Shown here: positions 33,512 through 44,508 of the stretch, piece after piece | How the letters are laid out: each line of letters begins with the position of its first letter | Position numbering within the stretch: position 1 is the first letter of the stretch | Origin: Clusia tigrina | Taxonomy: Eukaryota; Arthropoda; Insecta; Diptera; Clusiidae | DNA: 64,000 nucleotides | NCBI GenBank assembly: GCA_920105625.2 | Contig: OV050030.1 | Location: 168,637,315-168,701,314, forward strand | Direction of reading: 5' to 3' | Made by a program: the position numbers and the translations under genes | The notes under the pieces: generated by a model | Database searches by the model: none | What the model was told of the DNA's origin: nothing | Seen by the model: the letters and a program-made list of their open reading frames with translations, nothing else

Positions 33512-33706
33512 GCAAAAAGACGCCCTACTGTATGGAGTAGAAAGTACTTGCCTCATGACCGTAAGTTTGGCACTCCATACAGTAGGGCGTCTTTTTGCGT
33601 GTAACGCATTCATCTCTTGTATGCCCGGGCTTATGACAGAATGAGCAAATGGGTTTCCTTGGCTGGAACCTCTCAACCAGGAATTCCTGGTCTCTTTGTT
33701 GCGGAA
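33512..33706 (-). pseudogene. G copy 1 gag zinc-knuckle segment, locally inverted
   Basis: The minus strand reads ICSFCHKPGHTRDECVTRKK followed by YCMECQTYGHEAS, the two CCHC knuckles of the G gag. The rest of copy 1 is on the plus strand, and in copy 2 this segment is co-linear with pol. At the left edge a 27-bp piece is present twice in opposite orientation (33512-33538 and 33572-33598), forming a perfect fold-back. The knuckles bind genomic RNA in the family; here gag is destroyed by the inversion. Confidence 0.8.
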
Positions 33707-34043
33707 AGTGGACACTAAATGGGATCATAGTAGAAGGCAGCCAGCTACGAGGCGCCCGGTTCCACCTTTGAGGGACAGCAGGGGTAACTTCAGTAGTCCC
33801 CGGAAGAAATCCTTTTAAAACTGGGAGTGGTCAGCAGCGACCAAATTGGAATTCCAGAAGTGAACCGAGGATTGGCAACAACATACAAGGGTTGAGATGC
33901 TTCTCACGAATGGGACATCAGGCAGCGGAATGCAGGGATAGACAATCCCAACAAAGGAACCAGGGAAACTTTCAGCGGCCCAGTCGAGGCCAGTAGACTG
34001 GAAATCCAAAAGAAAGAAAGTAATAATTAGGCCAGAAGTACCT
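33707..34043 (+). pseudogene. G copy 1 gag C-terminal tail
   Basis: The plus strand continues from VDTKWDHSRRQPATRRPVPP to SSPRKKSF and a stop, then a Gln/Pro-rich linker with stops leading into the protease. It matches copy 2 at 45640-45300 on the other strand. No separate function assigned. Confidence 0.6.
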
Positions 34044-34838
34044 GTGAGTAGTAAAGTAGAAACTACAGTCCAGGAGAAGGAGGAGCAAGAGGCTCTCCAA
34101 TATCACGAAGAGTTAGGAAGTGGATACGCGTCCATGTTGGGAACAAAAGGACATTGCTTCGTTATGAGCAGCATAGGTGATGCTTTCATCGAAACACCCT
34201 GCAAGGAAGCAGATTCTGGAGAGCTAGTGCTTTTGGTAGATTCATTGGCGGACACTAGCCTCGTAAAATCTAGTGTTTTACGAAAAGGGCTGGATGTTAA
34301 TCAAGTGGACGTAAGAGTGCTTAACGGAGCTTTTGGAGTGTGCATCAGGACATTGGGTGCGCTCAGAATAGGGCACAGTGAAGTTAAGGGTATGAGGTTT
34401 CGAGTGGAAGTGGGTAGGAAAGGTATTCCGGCTGATGGGATAATTGGCCGCGATAATCTGTGGGGCCGCACCATACTGGATGCGCTCGAGAAACAGTTAT
34501 TATTTAATGATAATAATAAAAACAGATGCCGTACTCTTCCATTAAAGTTATGGCATGAAGGAACCGTGAATAGGGTTAAGAATTGCATGGAGGTAGTAAA
34601 CGCAAGGTCGACCAGAGTAGTTACTATGCATGTAAATACGAAACTTAGGACTGTTGTTTTGCACAAGCAGCAGCTAGCGGAGGGCGTATATATGGGAGAA
34701 ACGATAACACACGTTGACAAGGATAAGGTGGACGCTTGCGTACTCAACGTATCAGAAAAGGACTACCTGATGGATGAAGATTTAGGCCTAAGTTCACTCG
34801 TTACGATAATTTTAAGGATCCGAATTGTAGATAGGTAA
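34044..34838 (+). pseudogene. G copy 1 protease domain
   Basis: 264 codons. The retropepsin active site is visible around residues 67-76 as LVDSLADTSLVKS. In copy 2 it is the canonical LVDSGADTSLVKS, so copy 1 has lost the essential glycine of DSG. The flap and second half (IGRDNLWGRTILD) are recognisable. The enzyme would cleave the Gag-Pol precursor. The frame ends at a stop before the RT frame, at the same position as in copy 2. Confidence 0.8.
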
Positions 34839-34969
34839 ATCAGATTTAACAAGTTGATATAAGAAAAAGAATGGAGAGAGTGCTAGAATCACTGAAGTTA
34901 GACCCAAGCGGAAATTCAGAATAGAAGGCATCAATAGAAGCCATTTGTACGTCATTCCATGACATATTT

Positions 34970-35581
34970 TTGCTGGAAGGAGACCAGCTGACGTCTACAC
35001 CAGAGGTAGAACATGAAATACCTACTAGAGTGGATCAACCATCAATTAGCCAGAAACAGTACAGATTGCCACTAGCTCACAAAGATGAGGTAAACAGGCA
35101 AGTAGAAGGAATGTTAAAGGATAACATAATTTCACCGAGTATCTCGCCTTGGAACTCACCAATAATTTTGGTACCAAAGAAGGGAGGTGCTCAGGGTCAA
35201 AGGAAGTTGAGAATGGTCGTTGATTTTAGGAAATTGAACGACGCCACTATCAAGCAGGTGTTCCCGATACCAAGGATAGAAGAGATACTGGATCAATTGG
35301 GACACAGTAGATATTTTTCTACACTTGATTTAGCGAGTGGCTACCACCAAGTTCTGGTGGATACCCAAGATAAGCAGAAAACCGCGTTCAGCACCGGTTT
35401 AGGGCATTATGAGTTTAATAGAATGCCGTTTGGGTTAACAGGAGCACCGGATACCTTCCAACGGCTGATGCACCATGTGCTAACAGGCTTGCAAGCATTA
35501 GACTGTTTTGTGTATCTGGATGATATTGTAATTTATGGGGAGACCAGGCCATCTTTGTACAGAGGCAGGAGCACTGCCTGA
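34970..35581 (+). pseudogene. G copy 1 reverse transcriptase
   Basis: 203 codons: QYRLPLAHKDEVNRQVEGML, SPWNSPIILVPKKGG, VVDFRKLNDATIK, FSTLDLASGYHQV, FGLTGAPDTFQRLM and the catalytic CFVYLDDIVIYG are all present. After YLDDIVIYG the frame jumps to the LGHRCLEAGALPD region because roughly 130-150 bp are missing, compared with copy 2. This removes the start of the thumb, so the protein is dead. An in-frame TAG lies upstream at 34922. Confidence 0.85.
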
Positions 35582-35591
35582 CTAGCAGAAG

Positions 35592-36401
35592 GTGGATTGC
35601 GTTAAAAATTTAGCGATTCCGAGAATTAGAAAGGAAGTGCAAGCATTCCTAGGACTAGTGAACTATTATAGAAAGTTCGTGGAAGGACTAGCCGGAATTG
35701 CGTTGCCAGTGAGTACATTGCTACGAAAAGAAGCAAAGTTCGAATGGACAGAGAGATGTCAGCAATCATTCGAGAGGTTAAAGGAAATAATTAGCTCGCC
35801 ACCGATTTTGGCGTACACCGACTTTGAGCAAACTTTTTTGTTGACCACCGATACTAGCAATGAGGCATTAGGGGCAGTATTGTCACAAGGGGAAGTCGGT
35901 AATGACCGACCAATAGCATTCGAAAGCAGGGCGCTTAGCGATACGGAGAAAAGATACTCCAAAATAGAGAAGGAATTCCTAGCCATAGTCTGGGCTACGA
36001 AGAATTTTAGAGCATATCTGCTAGGACGCCCATTTTAAATATATACTGGCCATCAGCCGTTGAGAGGCATAGCCAATTGGAAACACCAAACGTCTAGGCT
36101 AGTCAGGTTCAGACACAAATTGTCTGAGTATGATTTTGAAATCATATACAAACCTGTGAAGAAGAATTTAAATGCGGATGCGCTCAGCAGAGTACCGCAG
36201 GCACAGAAGATATCGGTGGTGCAAAATAGGGCCAAAGCAAGGTCAGAGAGGGAGAAAGCCGAGAGAATTCAAGAGGATAAAATTGATGCGACAAAAGATG
36301 TAGCAATGCGGGTTTCGATGCCAATGAACAAACAGCCAGTAGTGTGGAATGGCTGGAGGATAAAAAAAGATATCCAGGCTGTGTTAAAGGGTGATTCATG
36401 A
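35592..36401 (+). pseudogene. G copy 1 RT thumb and RNase H
   Basis: Two abutting frames in phase, separated by a TAA at 36036-36038: first AFLGLVNYYRKFVEG, LLTTDTSNEALGAVLSQ and YSKIEKEFLAIVWATKNF, then RLVRFRHKLSEYDFEIIYK and NADALSRVPQ. These are the connection and RNase H domains of gypsy pol. The same TAA occurs in copy 2, so the stop predates the duplication or is a family trait. The acidic residues D, E and D can be located. Confidence 0.8.
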
Positions 36402-37374
36402 CTCACCTCTAGGTGGACACCAGAGATTCTGGAAAACCCATGACAGAATTAGGCGAGTATACGGATGCTCCGAGACATAAAAAAGTCTATGAAGAGTTGT
36501 CCAAAATGTCAGGCCAACAAGAGTGCAAAGCTAACAAAGATGCCAATGGTGTCAACTGACACACCAAAACCGCCATTTGATAAAATTCATATGGATATTG
36601 TAGGTATTTTACCTGAAACAGCCTCGGGAAATAAATACATCTTGACGTTCCAAGACGATTTCTCAAAGTATATGGCTTGCGTGGCTATACCCGATGCTGA
36701 AACAAGTACGGTAGCCAAGGCATTCTTTGACGAAATTATAGCACGGTACAACATACCTAAGTTCTTGATATCCGAGAATGGTTCAAATTTTGTATCGAAA
36801 CTCTTCTCAGAAACGTAAAATGCTGGGAATCAAGAAATTGCATATAACACCATATCATCCACAGGCGAATGGCTCATTGACCTCTGGCCGAGTACTTGCG
36901 CAGTTTTGCCAAGGAAGATGGCTCGAATCGGGATCAATGGTTAACTGCGGCAATGCATGTACATAATAAACAACGAGGCAAACTCCGTTTAGGATACTCT
37001 ACCGGTTTGACTTCAACTTGCCAGCAAACCTGAAGCGCAAATGTGCGCCAGTGTACAATGCTGATGACCCGAATTAAGTGCAAAACTATCAGCTACAGCG
37101 AGCGCACGAATTGGTTAGAGAAAATCAGGAATTTGCTAAACAGCTAGCCAAGGAAGCCTATAACAAGGTATTAAATCCAGTAATCTTTCACGTGGGTGAT
37201 CACGTACTCATGAAGAATCAGGCTAGGAGAAACAAATTCTCACCTGTTTGGGTAGGTCTGTATGTAGTAGCAGAGATCCGCAGCCCAGTTACACCAGTCG
37301 TAAAAATTAAGGACAACCATAAAAAGCTACATAATAATTTATTGAAATTTTTCCACATGAGACCACACAACTAA
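36402..37374 (+). pseudogene. G copy 1 integrase
   Basis: In broken frames: the zinc-binding region (HDSPLGGHQRFWKT then CPKCQANKSAK), and the core with HMDIVGILPETASGNKYILT (first Asp). The second catalytic site reads SENGSNFVSKLF, where Asp is usual and Glu is found. The third site is near PYHPQANGSL, where a small deletion removes the Glu. The C-terminal domain (HVGDHVLMKNQARRNKFSP...KLHNNLLKFFHM) is at 37078-37374. Integrase would insert the DNA copy. It is frameshifted at least three times. Confidence 0.8.
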
Positions 37375-37950
37375 AGATATGTGTTAACAGTGTTTTAACT
37401 GTGTAAACACAAGAATAACAACGTAAACACGTACATGTGTATATCACTTAGCACAGGTCCGACTTTCAAAGTAAATGCCAGCAGAAGTGTGCCAATTAAA
37501 CTCGGGCGAATAAAATTTACGTAAAGTAAATATGCTTAATAGGCACTATAGCCGAATGAAGCACCATATAGAAAAATATTTTTATTTTGTTTATTATAAT
37601 ACGACAAAATTCGAATACGAAAAAAAAATCATAAGACAGTCATGGGTAGGTAATATTAAACTGGCCATAAAATTTAAAATATATACATACATACATACGG
37701 CAGTTTATGCACTGAAATTCGACGCGTAAGCGTTAACGCCAGGCAACGGAACCGCTGATGAAGTAAGTATATATATGGATATATGTATATAAGATACAGA
37801 GTGAAAGCACGAACGTATATTTAAAAAAAAAAGTAAGTATATAGAGACATACGATGGGAAATTAGGAATTTGCAGATATTTAGGCTACATGTAAATATTC
37901 ATAAATTTTTCGGGCTATCGCTTAGGAAATTTGCGTGTGGGGATTTGAAA

Positions 37951-38016
<66 letters not shown>

Positions 38017-38730
38017 TAGAATAATATATTTAGGTTACCAAATTATAATATGCCTTGAATGTTTGTATGTATTCATATAAGAGCAGGTTACATGGTGTCG
38101 GGAAATACACTTGTTAATGGATATATACATACCAGGCTAGTAGTAAATTGAAATATATAGAGTAGGCAGATGCAATGATAAATTGAGCCATGCAATGGAC
38201 AATTTTTTCACATGAACGGGTTAATCTTTTATATACTCGCCTGTATAAGATGGGCAACTACTTTTGCCCAGAATTGATATAAAATTTTGTTTATGTTAGA
38301 GGGCAAAAAATTTGAAAATTTAAAAAGATATTATATAAAAAGAGAATTAATTTGAAACAAATTATGAAATATTTAGACAAAAAAAAAAGTAATAAAAAGA
38401 AACCAATATATGAAAAACAAATAAATTGAAAATGAATGACTATGACTATTTTTCCTAAACGAATTTTGGTTCTTACAAATTTCACAAAATAAGTACGGAC
38501 TATTACATATTAAATATTCAAAATATACTCGCATTTAGAAAGGTAATAAATAAAAAAATTATAATCTGTGTAAAAGTTCACATTAAAAACAAAAGTAGTT
38601 TAGAAAATAATTTGAGTTACAGAAAATAGTTATCTAATTTCTAAATTTATAATGAAATAAATGTAATAGCCAGTTAGAAAAATTGAAACTCGGCAAGTCC
38701 GCTACATGTATAAAAGTATTGTTTTTAGGT
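37375..38730 (+). other. 3' untranslated region of G copy 1
   Basis: AT-rich sequence without genes. Parts (37375-37520 and about 38510-38620) are found again, reverse-complemented, at 41760-41920 and 41480-41620 next to G copy 2, which shows it belongs to the element. No env frame is present. Confidence 0.55.
37951..38012. repeat. (TA)n microsatellite
   Basis: About 60 bp of almost pure TA repeat within the 3' region of G copy 1; the inverted copy 2 lacks it. Confidence 0.9.
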
Positions 38731-39081
38731 ATTCAGGCGTTGGTGAACAGACAAGGACATCTGAATGATTCAATAATATGCAGCATGAACCTGAAGGGAC
38801 TTCCCGCAGCGTCGAAGACAGAGTAAGAGGTTAACCAACATCCATGAGACCAGTAGATGAATTACAAGAGCAGCGAACAAAAATTTGGCTTAATTAGAAG
38901 ATGTGATTCAGGCGTTGGTGAACAGACAAGGACATCTGAATGATTCAATAATATGCAGCATGAACCTGGAAGGGACTTCCCGCAGTGTCGAAGACAGAGT
39001 AAGAGGTTAACCAACATCCATGAGACCGGTAGATGAAATAAAAGAGCAGCGAACAAAAATTTGGCTTAATTAGAAGAAGTG
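38731..39081. repeat. Tandem duplication, 2 x 175 bp
   Basis: ATTCAGGCGTTGGTGAACAG starts at 38731 and again at 38906. The two units differ at only a few bases, so the duplication is recent. It lies in the non-coding 3' region of G copy 1. Confidence 0.88.
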
Positions 39082-40207
39082 AGAAGACGTGGAAGACGGG
39101 TAATCCGTAAGCCGCAAAGGAATAAAAACGAGATTTCCAACGATGACGTCCCGAGATAATTTTTGGTTGTAAGAAAATTAAAACGAAATTAGTGAGAATT
39201 CATTTTTATATGAAAGAGTGGATAAGCTTCCAACTTCCCATGTGCGAGATGACTACGATTTAAGCTTATGAAAAAATGGAGATGGTACCGGCTGAATACA
39301 AGAGTCTCTATCTGACAAGTAAAGGACTGATAATACTTGAGTTTAATTGCATAACTGAAAAAATGGCATGAAAAGCACTAACATGTACGTTGTGCGTATA
39401 GAAAATCCAACGTGTCTGCAATTAGTACATATGTCAGTATGTATATTGTATTATGGTCTAGAAAGAGAAAGATATAGTTTTAGCCACAACCCGACGTTAC
39501 TCCGTAATTTAAGCGAGAAACTGCTACAACAACAATAACAGCCACAACTACCATCGTTCAGTTAGCTTCACAGAATAATCTCCCTGTGCAAAAAATCGTT
39601 TTAACCACGAAAAGATCAAGCACTACATAGCCACGCTTTATCGGCTAACTTCATAACGATTCCCCCAACTAAGTAAATATCCACGCTCACTTACTGAGCG
39701 AATACTTATTTTGACTTAGTCGCACAAGCTTGTATCATCTTTACACGTACCGGTCCAGAAAGGAGGGAGGGGTATGCGGAGTTCATCGAGGGACTTCACT
39801 CCGTCAACGACGGCCGTCAACTGGACCTGCAGGTAGCAGAGGTCGCACTACAACAAAAGATTTTAGGTATAAAATTGAATTGTGTTATTGTATAGATGTT
39901 TGTATATACGCCAATGAGAAAATAGTCAATGAAAGACCAATTTATAAAAAGGGGATTTAAAAAAAAAAATGTTAGATAAAAATAAAAAAAAAACAAAAAC
40001 AAGTTTACAAAAACTACAAAAGAAAACAAAAGCTAGAGAAAAAGAAAATATATGGAAAAGAATAAAAAAGAAAAAAAAAACCTTGAAAGAACCCAAATAA
40101 GGCAATTTTAAGAAAAAAATAAAACAAATTATATGTACTCGTATGTACTATAGAGTTGAAAAATATTGTAAAGATTTAATGGAAGTTAATTGCACCAACT
40201 TCTTTTA
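39082..40207. other. Non-coding 3' region before LTR 2
   Basis: No gene seen. Purine-rich tracts occur at about 39759-39777 (GAAAGGAGGGAGGGG) and an A-rich, low-complexity run covers 39955-40130. These could be old polypurine tracts or tail sequence. Confidence 0.35.
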
Positions 40208-40222
40208 GCAAGAGGGGAGTGA
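40208..40222 (+). promoter_or_regulatory. Polypurine tract before G LTR 2
   Basis: GCAAGAGGGGAGTGA ends immediately before the TG of LTR 2. This is the plus-strand primer position and marks LTR 2 as the 3' LTR of the plus-strand copy to its left. Confidence 0.7.
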
Positions 40223-40743
40223 TGTTGTGAGTTAGAATCAACCTGCCTGCGAGTAGTTAACTCACAGCAATGACTCCTAACAGATACTACACATTTGGTG
40301 TGGTTAGCTTTAAGCAATTAAGTTAAGTAAGAAAGCACATATTTTTAGGGTGCAAATATTATAAGTAACCAGAATTTATGTAATAATGATTATGTAAACT
40401 TTTAGGGTGTTACAGTTCCGCAGTCGAGTCAACGAAGGGCATTGAAATTTAGAATGCACCGTCGACACTTTCACAGTAGGTCAGATGGCTTGAACAACTG
40501 ACACCAATTAGCCGTTGCGGAACTGGAACACCAGAAAGGTCAGTACACAGACTGAAAGTGATTTTTGTAAATAGTATATAAGAGTTAGTATTTAAGTAAA
40601 AAGCTTCTTGTTGTTTTTCAAACTAAAAGTATAATGTAGTGTTTCATTAGAAAGATTGATTCTAGGTTTGCAGGGACACGCGCGCCCAGGACAATCAGCA
40701 AGAGGACGCTCCCGAAGGACAAGTGCAAACACGGACTCCAACA
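40223..40743 (+). repeat. G-family LTR 2 (521 bp, complete)
   Basis: TGTTGTGAGTTAG...GGACTCCAACA. It has the same internal blocks as LTRs 1 and 3, including AGGGTGTTACAGTTCCGCAG and the AACTGGAACACCAGAAA motif, with TATATAAG near 40578. It is preceded by a polypurine tract and followed at once by a primer-binding site, so it functions as the 3' LTR of the left element and the 5' LTR of the right one. Confidence 0.85.
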
Positions 40744-40762
40744 TTTTGGCACAGCAGGTAGG
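40744..40762 (+). promoter_or_regulatory. Primer-binding site after G LTR 2
   Basis: TTTTGGCACAGCAGGTAGG, adjacent to the LTR end and equivalent to the site at 32529. Confidence 0.65.
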
Positions 40763-41134
40763 AGGTCCAGAGGTTTATTTCAAACTTCGGGAAGGACCGG
40801 AAGGATGTCAGAACCGTGAAGTACAGATCACAGACGCATCACAGAGTTGCGAGGCTTGGTGGAAGAATTTAACAGCTACCACGCAAAATTGCTGACTCAC
40901 AAGGAGGTCTGTAGGGACGACGAGTACTTTGCGACGGGTTTTCATGGATATGCGGGAAATTTAGTTTCAGGGTGGCTTAAAGTATTCGAGACGGAATTGG
41001 CTACGATTGAGGCAACGAATGGGTCTCCATTAAAAAGAAAAGAAGACGCAAAGGACGAGCCAAGAGCTGTAAGAACAGTCTGCTATACGTGTTCTAACGA
41101 ATGTTGGGATCACCATACCAATGGTAGTACGTAA
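40763..41134 (+). pseudogene. G-family gag, N-terminal part
   Basis: Two overlapping frames downstream of the primer-binding site, 40656-40895 (in part) and 40847-41134. The second reads RGLVEEFNSYHAKLLTHKEV, YFATGFHGYAGNLVSGWLKV and a lysine-rich tail. Position directly after an LTR and primer-binding site, plus the helical composition, fit the start of gag. The remainder of this element appears inverted further right (46125-41290). No zinc knuckle in this piece. Confidence 0.5.
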
Positions 41135-41289
41135 CTGTTGGGCGAACCGTTCGTTAAGAAAGCTCTGTGTGGCTCCGGGTCAATCGTTACGATGGTTGCA
41201 TGTGTAGGCGGCACTTGCTGTTCCCGGAACTTCTTGCTTCGATTCACATCACCAGAGCTGAATACTTACAATAATCTTCTTAATTTTCT
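41135..41289. other. Short unassigned stretch at the inversion boundary
   Basis: GC-richer than its surroundings and without recognisable similarity to other parts of the window. It separates plus-strand gag from the inverted 3' region of G copy 2. Confidence 0.35.
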
Positions 41290-41981
41290 AGTTAACATTT
41301 TATAAGTTTCATAAGTTAATTTAATAAATAAACTTCAAAATTATATAATATTTAAACAAATGTATAATATATACTATATATACTCTTGGGTATAAGTTCC
41401 CTATTTAGTATAATTTGTGTTTGCTTTTGATTATTACACTAATTTCATTAAAAATTTAGATTTTAAATAATTAATTTCTGTAATTCTAATTATTTTCGAA
41501 ACTCCTTTTGTTTTTAATGTGAACTTTTACACAGATTATAATTTTTTTAATTTATAACTTTTCTTAATGCGAGTATATTTTCCATATTTAATACGTCTTA
41601 ACAACCAAACTATAAATAATTAATAAAAACTATTTTCTTTACAAATATTGTTAGCGGCATTAAAAATTTAGATCCTTCTCAATAAATATATTTTTTACAA
41701 TAATTTGCTTCATACATAATAATTATTTACTATATTAGATTATCTGTCCCTAATAAGCAAATTTACATTACGTCAATTTTATTCGCCAGAGTTAAATTGG
41801 CACACTTCTGCTGGCATTGACTTTGAAAGTTGGAGCTGTGCTATTTGATATACACAGGTACGTGTTTAAATTGTTATTCTTGTGTTTACACAGTTAAAAC
41901 ACTGTTAACATATGTCTTTAGTTGTGTGGTCTCATGTGGAATAATTTCAATAAATTTTTATGTAGCTTTTTATGGTTGTCC
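41290..41981 (-). other. 3' untranslated region of G copy 2 (inverted)
   Basis: Reverse complement of parts of 37375-38700, for example the block at 41765-41915 and the block at 41500-41600. About a kilobase is missing compared with copy 1, and no LTR is attached at its outer end. Confidence 0.6.
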
Positions 41982-42857
41982 TTAATTTTTCCTCCTAGCC
42001 TGATGCTTCATTAGTACCTGGTCACCCACATGAAAGACTACTGAGTTTAGTACCTTGTTGTAGGCTTCCCTGGCTACCCGTTTAGCACACTCATGGTTTT
42101 CTCTAACCAACTGATATTTTTGCAGTTTATTATGGTCATCAGCATTGTATACTGACGCACATTTGCGCTTCAGGTTTGCTGGCATGTTGAAATCAAACCC
42201 GTAGAGTGTTCTAAACAGAGTTTGCCTCGTTGATACATGCACAGTATTATTGTGTACATGCATTGCCGTAGTTAGCCATTGATCCCAATTCGAGTCATCT
42301 TCCTTGGCAAAAATGCGTAAGTACTCGGCCAGAGGTCGACGACTACGTTCCAATGAGATATTCGCCTGGGGATGATATGGTGTCATATGCAATTTCTTGA
42401 TTTCCAGCATTTTACACGTTTCTGAGAAGAGTTTCGATACAAAATTTGAACCATTCTCGGATATCAAGAACTTAGGTATGTTGTCCCGTGCTATAATTTC
42501 GTCAAAGAATGCTTTGGCTACCGTACGTGCTTCAGCATCGGGTGTAGCCACGCACGTCATATACTTTGAGAAATCATCTTGGAATGTCAAGATGTATTTA
42601 TTTCCCGAGGCTGTTTCAGGTAAAATACCTACAATATCCATATGAACTTTATCAAATGGCTGTTTTGGTGTGTCAGTTAACACCATTGGCATCTTTGTTA
42701 GCCTTGCACTCTTGTTGGCCTGACATTTTGGACAACTTTTTATATACTTTTTTATGTCTCGCATACCTTTCCATCCGTATACTCGCCTAATTCTGTCATG
42801 GGTTTTCCAGAATCCCTGTTGTCCACCTAGAGGTGAATCATGGAAACCCTTTAACAC
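41982..42857 (-). pseudogene. G copy 2 integrase
   Basis: 291 codons without interruption. The zinc-binding domain reads FHDSPLGGQQGFWKTHDRI (second His changed to Gln) with CPKCQANKS. The core has HMDIVGILP (Asp), FLISENGSNFVSKLF (Glu in place of the usual Asp) and PYHPQANISLERSRRPL (Glu). The C-terminal part ends in HVGDQVLMKHQARRKN. The DDE triad therefore reads D-E-E, as in copy 1 for the second position. It would integrate element DNA but is probably inactive. Confidence 0.85.
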
Positions 42858-43198
42858 AGCCTGGATATCTTTTTTATCCTCCAGCTATTCCACACTACAG
42901 GATGTTTCTTCATTGGCATCGAAACCCGCATTGCTAACATCTTTTGTCGCATCAATTTTATTCCCTTGAATTCTCCCGGCCTTCTCCTTCTCTGACCTTG
43001 CTTTGTCCCTATGTTGCACTACCGATATCTTCTGTGCCTGCGGTCTCTGCTGAGCGCGTCCGCATTTAAATTCTTCTTCCCAGGTTTGTATATGATTTCA
43101 AAATCATACTCAGACAATTTGTGTCTGAACCTGACTAGCCTAGACGTTTGGTCTTTCAAATTGGATATGCCTCTCAACGGTTGGTGATCAGTATATAT
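42858..43198 (-). pseudogene. G copy 2 RNase H end and spacer
   Basis: The minus strand continues past the TAA shared with copy 1 with IYTDHQPLRGISNL, RFRHKLSEYDFEIIYKPGKK and NADALSR, then a degraded charged linker to integrase. Stops and frameshifts are present. Confidence 0.65.
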
Positions 43199-44377
43199 TT
43201 AAAATGGGCGTCCTAGCAGATATGCTCCAAAGTTCTTCGTAGCCCAGACTATGGCTAGGAATTCCTTCTCTATTTTGGAGTATCTTTTCTCCGTATCGCT
43301 AAGCGCCCTGCTTACGAATGCTATTGGTCGGCCATTACCGACTTCCCCTTGTAACAATACTGTCCCTAATGCTTCATTGCTAGCATCGGTGGTCAACAAA
43401 AAAGTTTGCTCAAAGTCGGGGTACGCAAAAATCTGTGGCAAGCTAATTATTTCCTTTAACCTCTCGAATGCTTGCTGAAAGCTCTCTGTCCATTCGAACT
43501 TTGCTTCTTTTCGTAGCAGCTTATTCACTGGCAACGCAATTCCGGCTAGTCCTTCCACGAACTTTCTATAATAGGTCACTAGTCCTAGGAATGCTTTCAC
43601 TTCCTTTCTATTTCTCGGAATCGCAGAATTTTTTACGCATTCCACCTTCTGCTGGTCAGGCAGTGCTCCTGCCTCTAAACAACGATGGCCTAAACAAACC
43701 ACACCTCTTCGCAAAAATTGATACTTCTCCGTATTCAATTTCAAATTCTGCTCTCGTATTTTCTGGAGCACCTTGCACAAGCGTTGCGAATGCTGCTGCA
43801 AGTTCTTCCCATAAATAATAATATCATCCAGATACACAAAACAATCTAACGCTTGCAAGCCTTTTAGCACATGGTGCATCAGCCGTTGGAAGGTAGCCGG
43901 TGCTCCTGTTAATCCAAACGGAATTCTATTAAACTCATAATGCCCTAAACCGGTGCTGAACGCGGTTTTCTGCATATCTTGTGTATCCACGGGAACTTGG
44001 TGGTAGCCACTCGCTAAATCAAGTGTAGAAAAATAACTACTGTGTCCCAATTGATCCAGAATTTCTTTTATCCTTGGTATCGGAAACACTTGCTTGATAG
44101 TGGCGTCGTTCAATTTCCTAAAATCAACGACCATTCTCACCTTCCTTTGACCCTGAGCACCTCCCTTCTTTGGTACCAAAATTATTGGTGAGTTCCAAGG
44201 CGAGATACTCGGTGAAATTATGTTATCCTTTAACATTCCTTCTACTTGCCTGTTTACCTCATCTTTGTGAGCTAGTGGCAATCTGTACTGTTTCTGGCTA
44301 ATTGATGGTTGATCCACTCTAGTAGGTATTTCATGCTCTACCTCTGGTGTAGACGTCAGCTGGTCTCCTTCCAGCAA
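43199..44377 (-). pseudogene. G copy 2 reverse transcriptase and RNase H start (longest intact pol frame)
   Basis: 392 codons: fingers (SPWNSPIILVPKKGGA), palm with VVDFRKLNDATIKQVFPIP, FSTLDLASGYHQVPVD, GLTGAPATFQRLMHHVL and the catalytic FVYLDDIIIYGKNLQQH. A complete thumb with CLGHRCLEAGALPDQQKVE and AFLGLVTYYRKF follows, then RNase H with LLTTDASNEALGTVL and YSKIEKEFLAIVWA. It ends at the TAA after LLGRPF that copy 1 also has. Clearly Ty3/gypsy, similar in layout to the 17.6/297 group, without env. Its upstream neighbour on the same strand is the protease frame. Confidence 0.88.
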
Positions 44378-44508
44378 AAATATGTCATGGAATGACGGAC
44401 AAATGGTTTCTATTCATGCCTTCTATTCTGAATTTACGCTTGGATCTAACTTCAGTGATTCTAGCACTCTCTCCATTCTTTTTCTTATATCAACTTGTTT
44501 AATCTGAT

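Noticed and set aside
34301..34747. Minus-strand 148-codon frame opposite the G protease
   Set aside because: Antisense of a conserved retropepsin domain; the same shadow occurs in copy 2.
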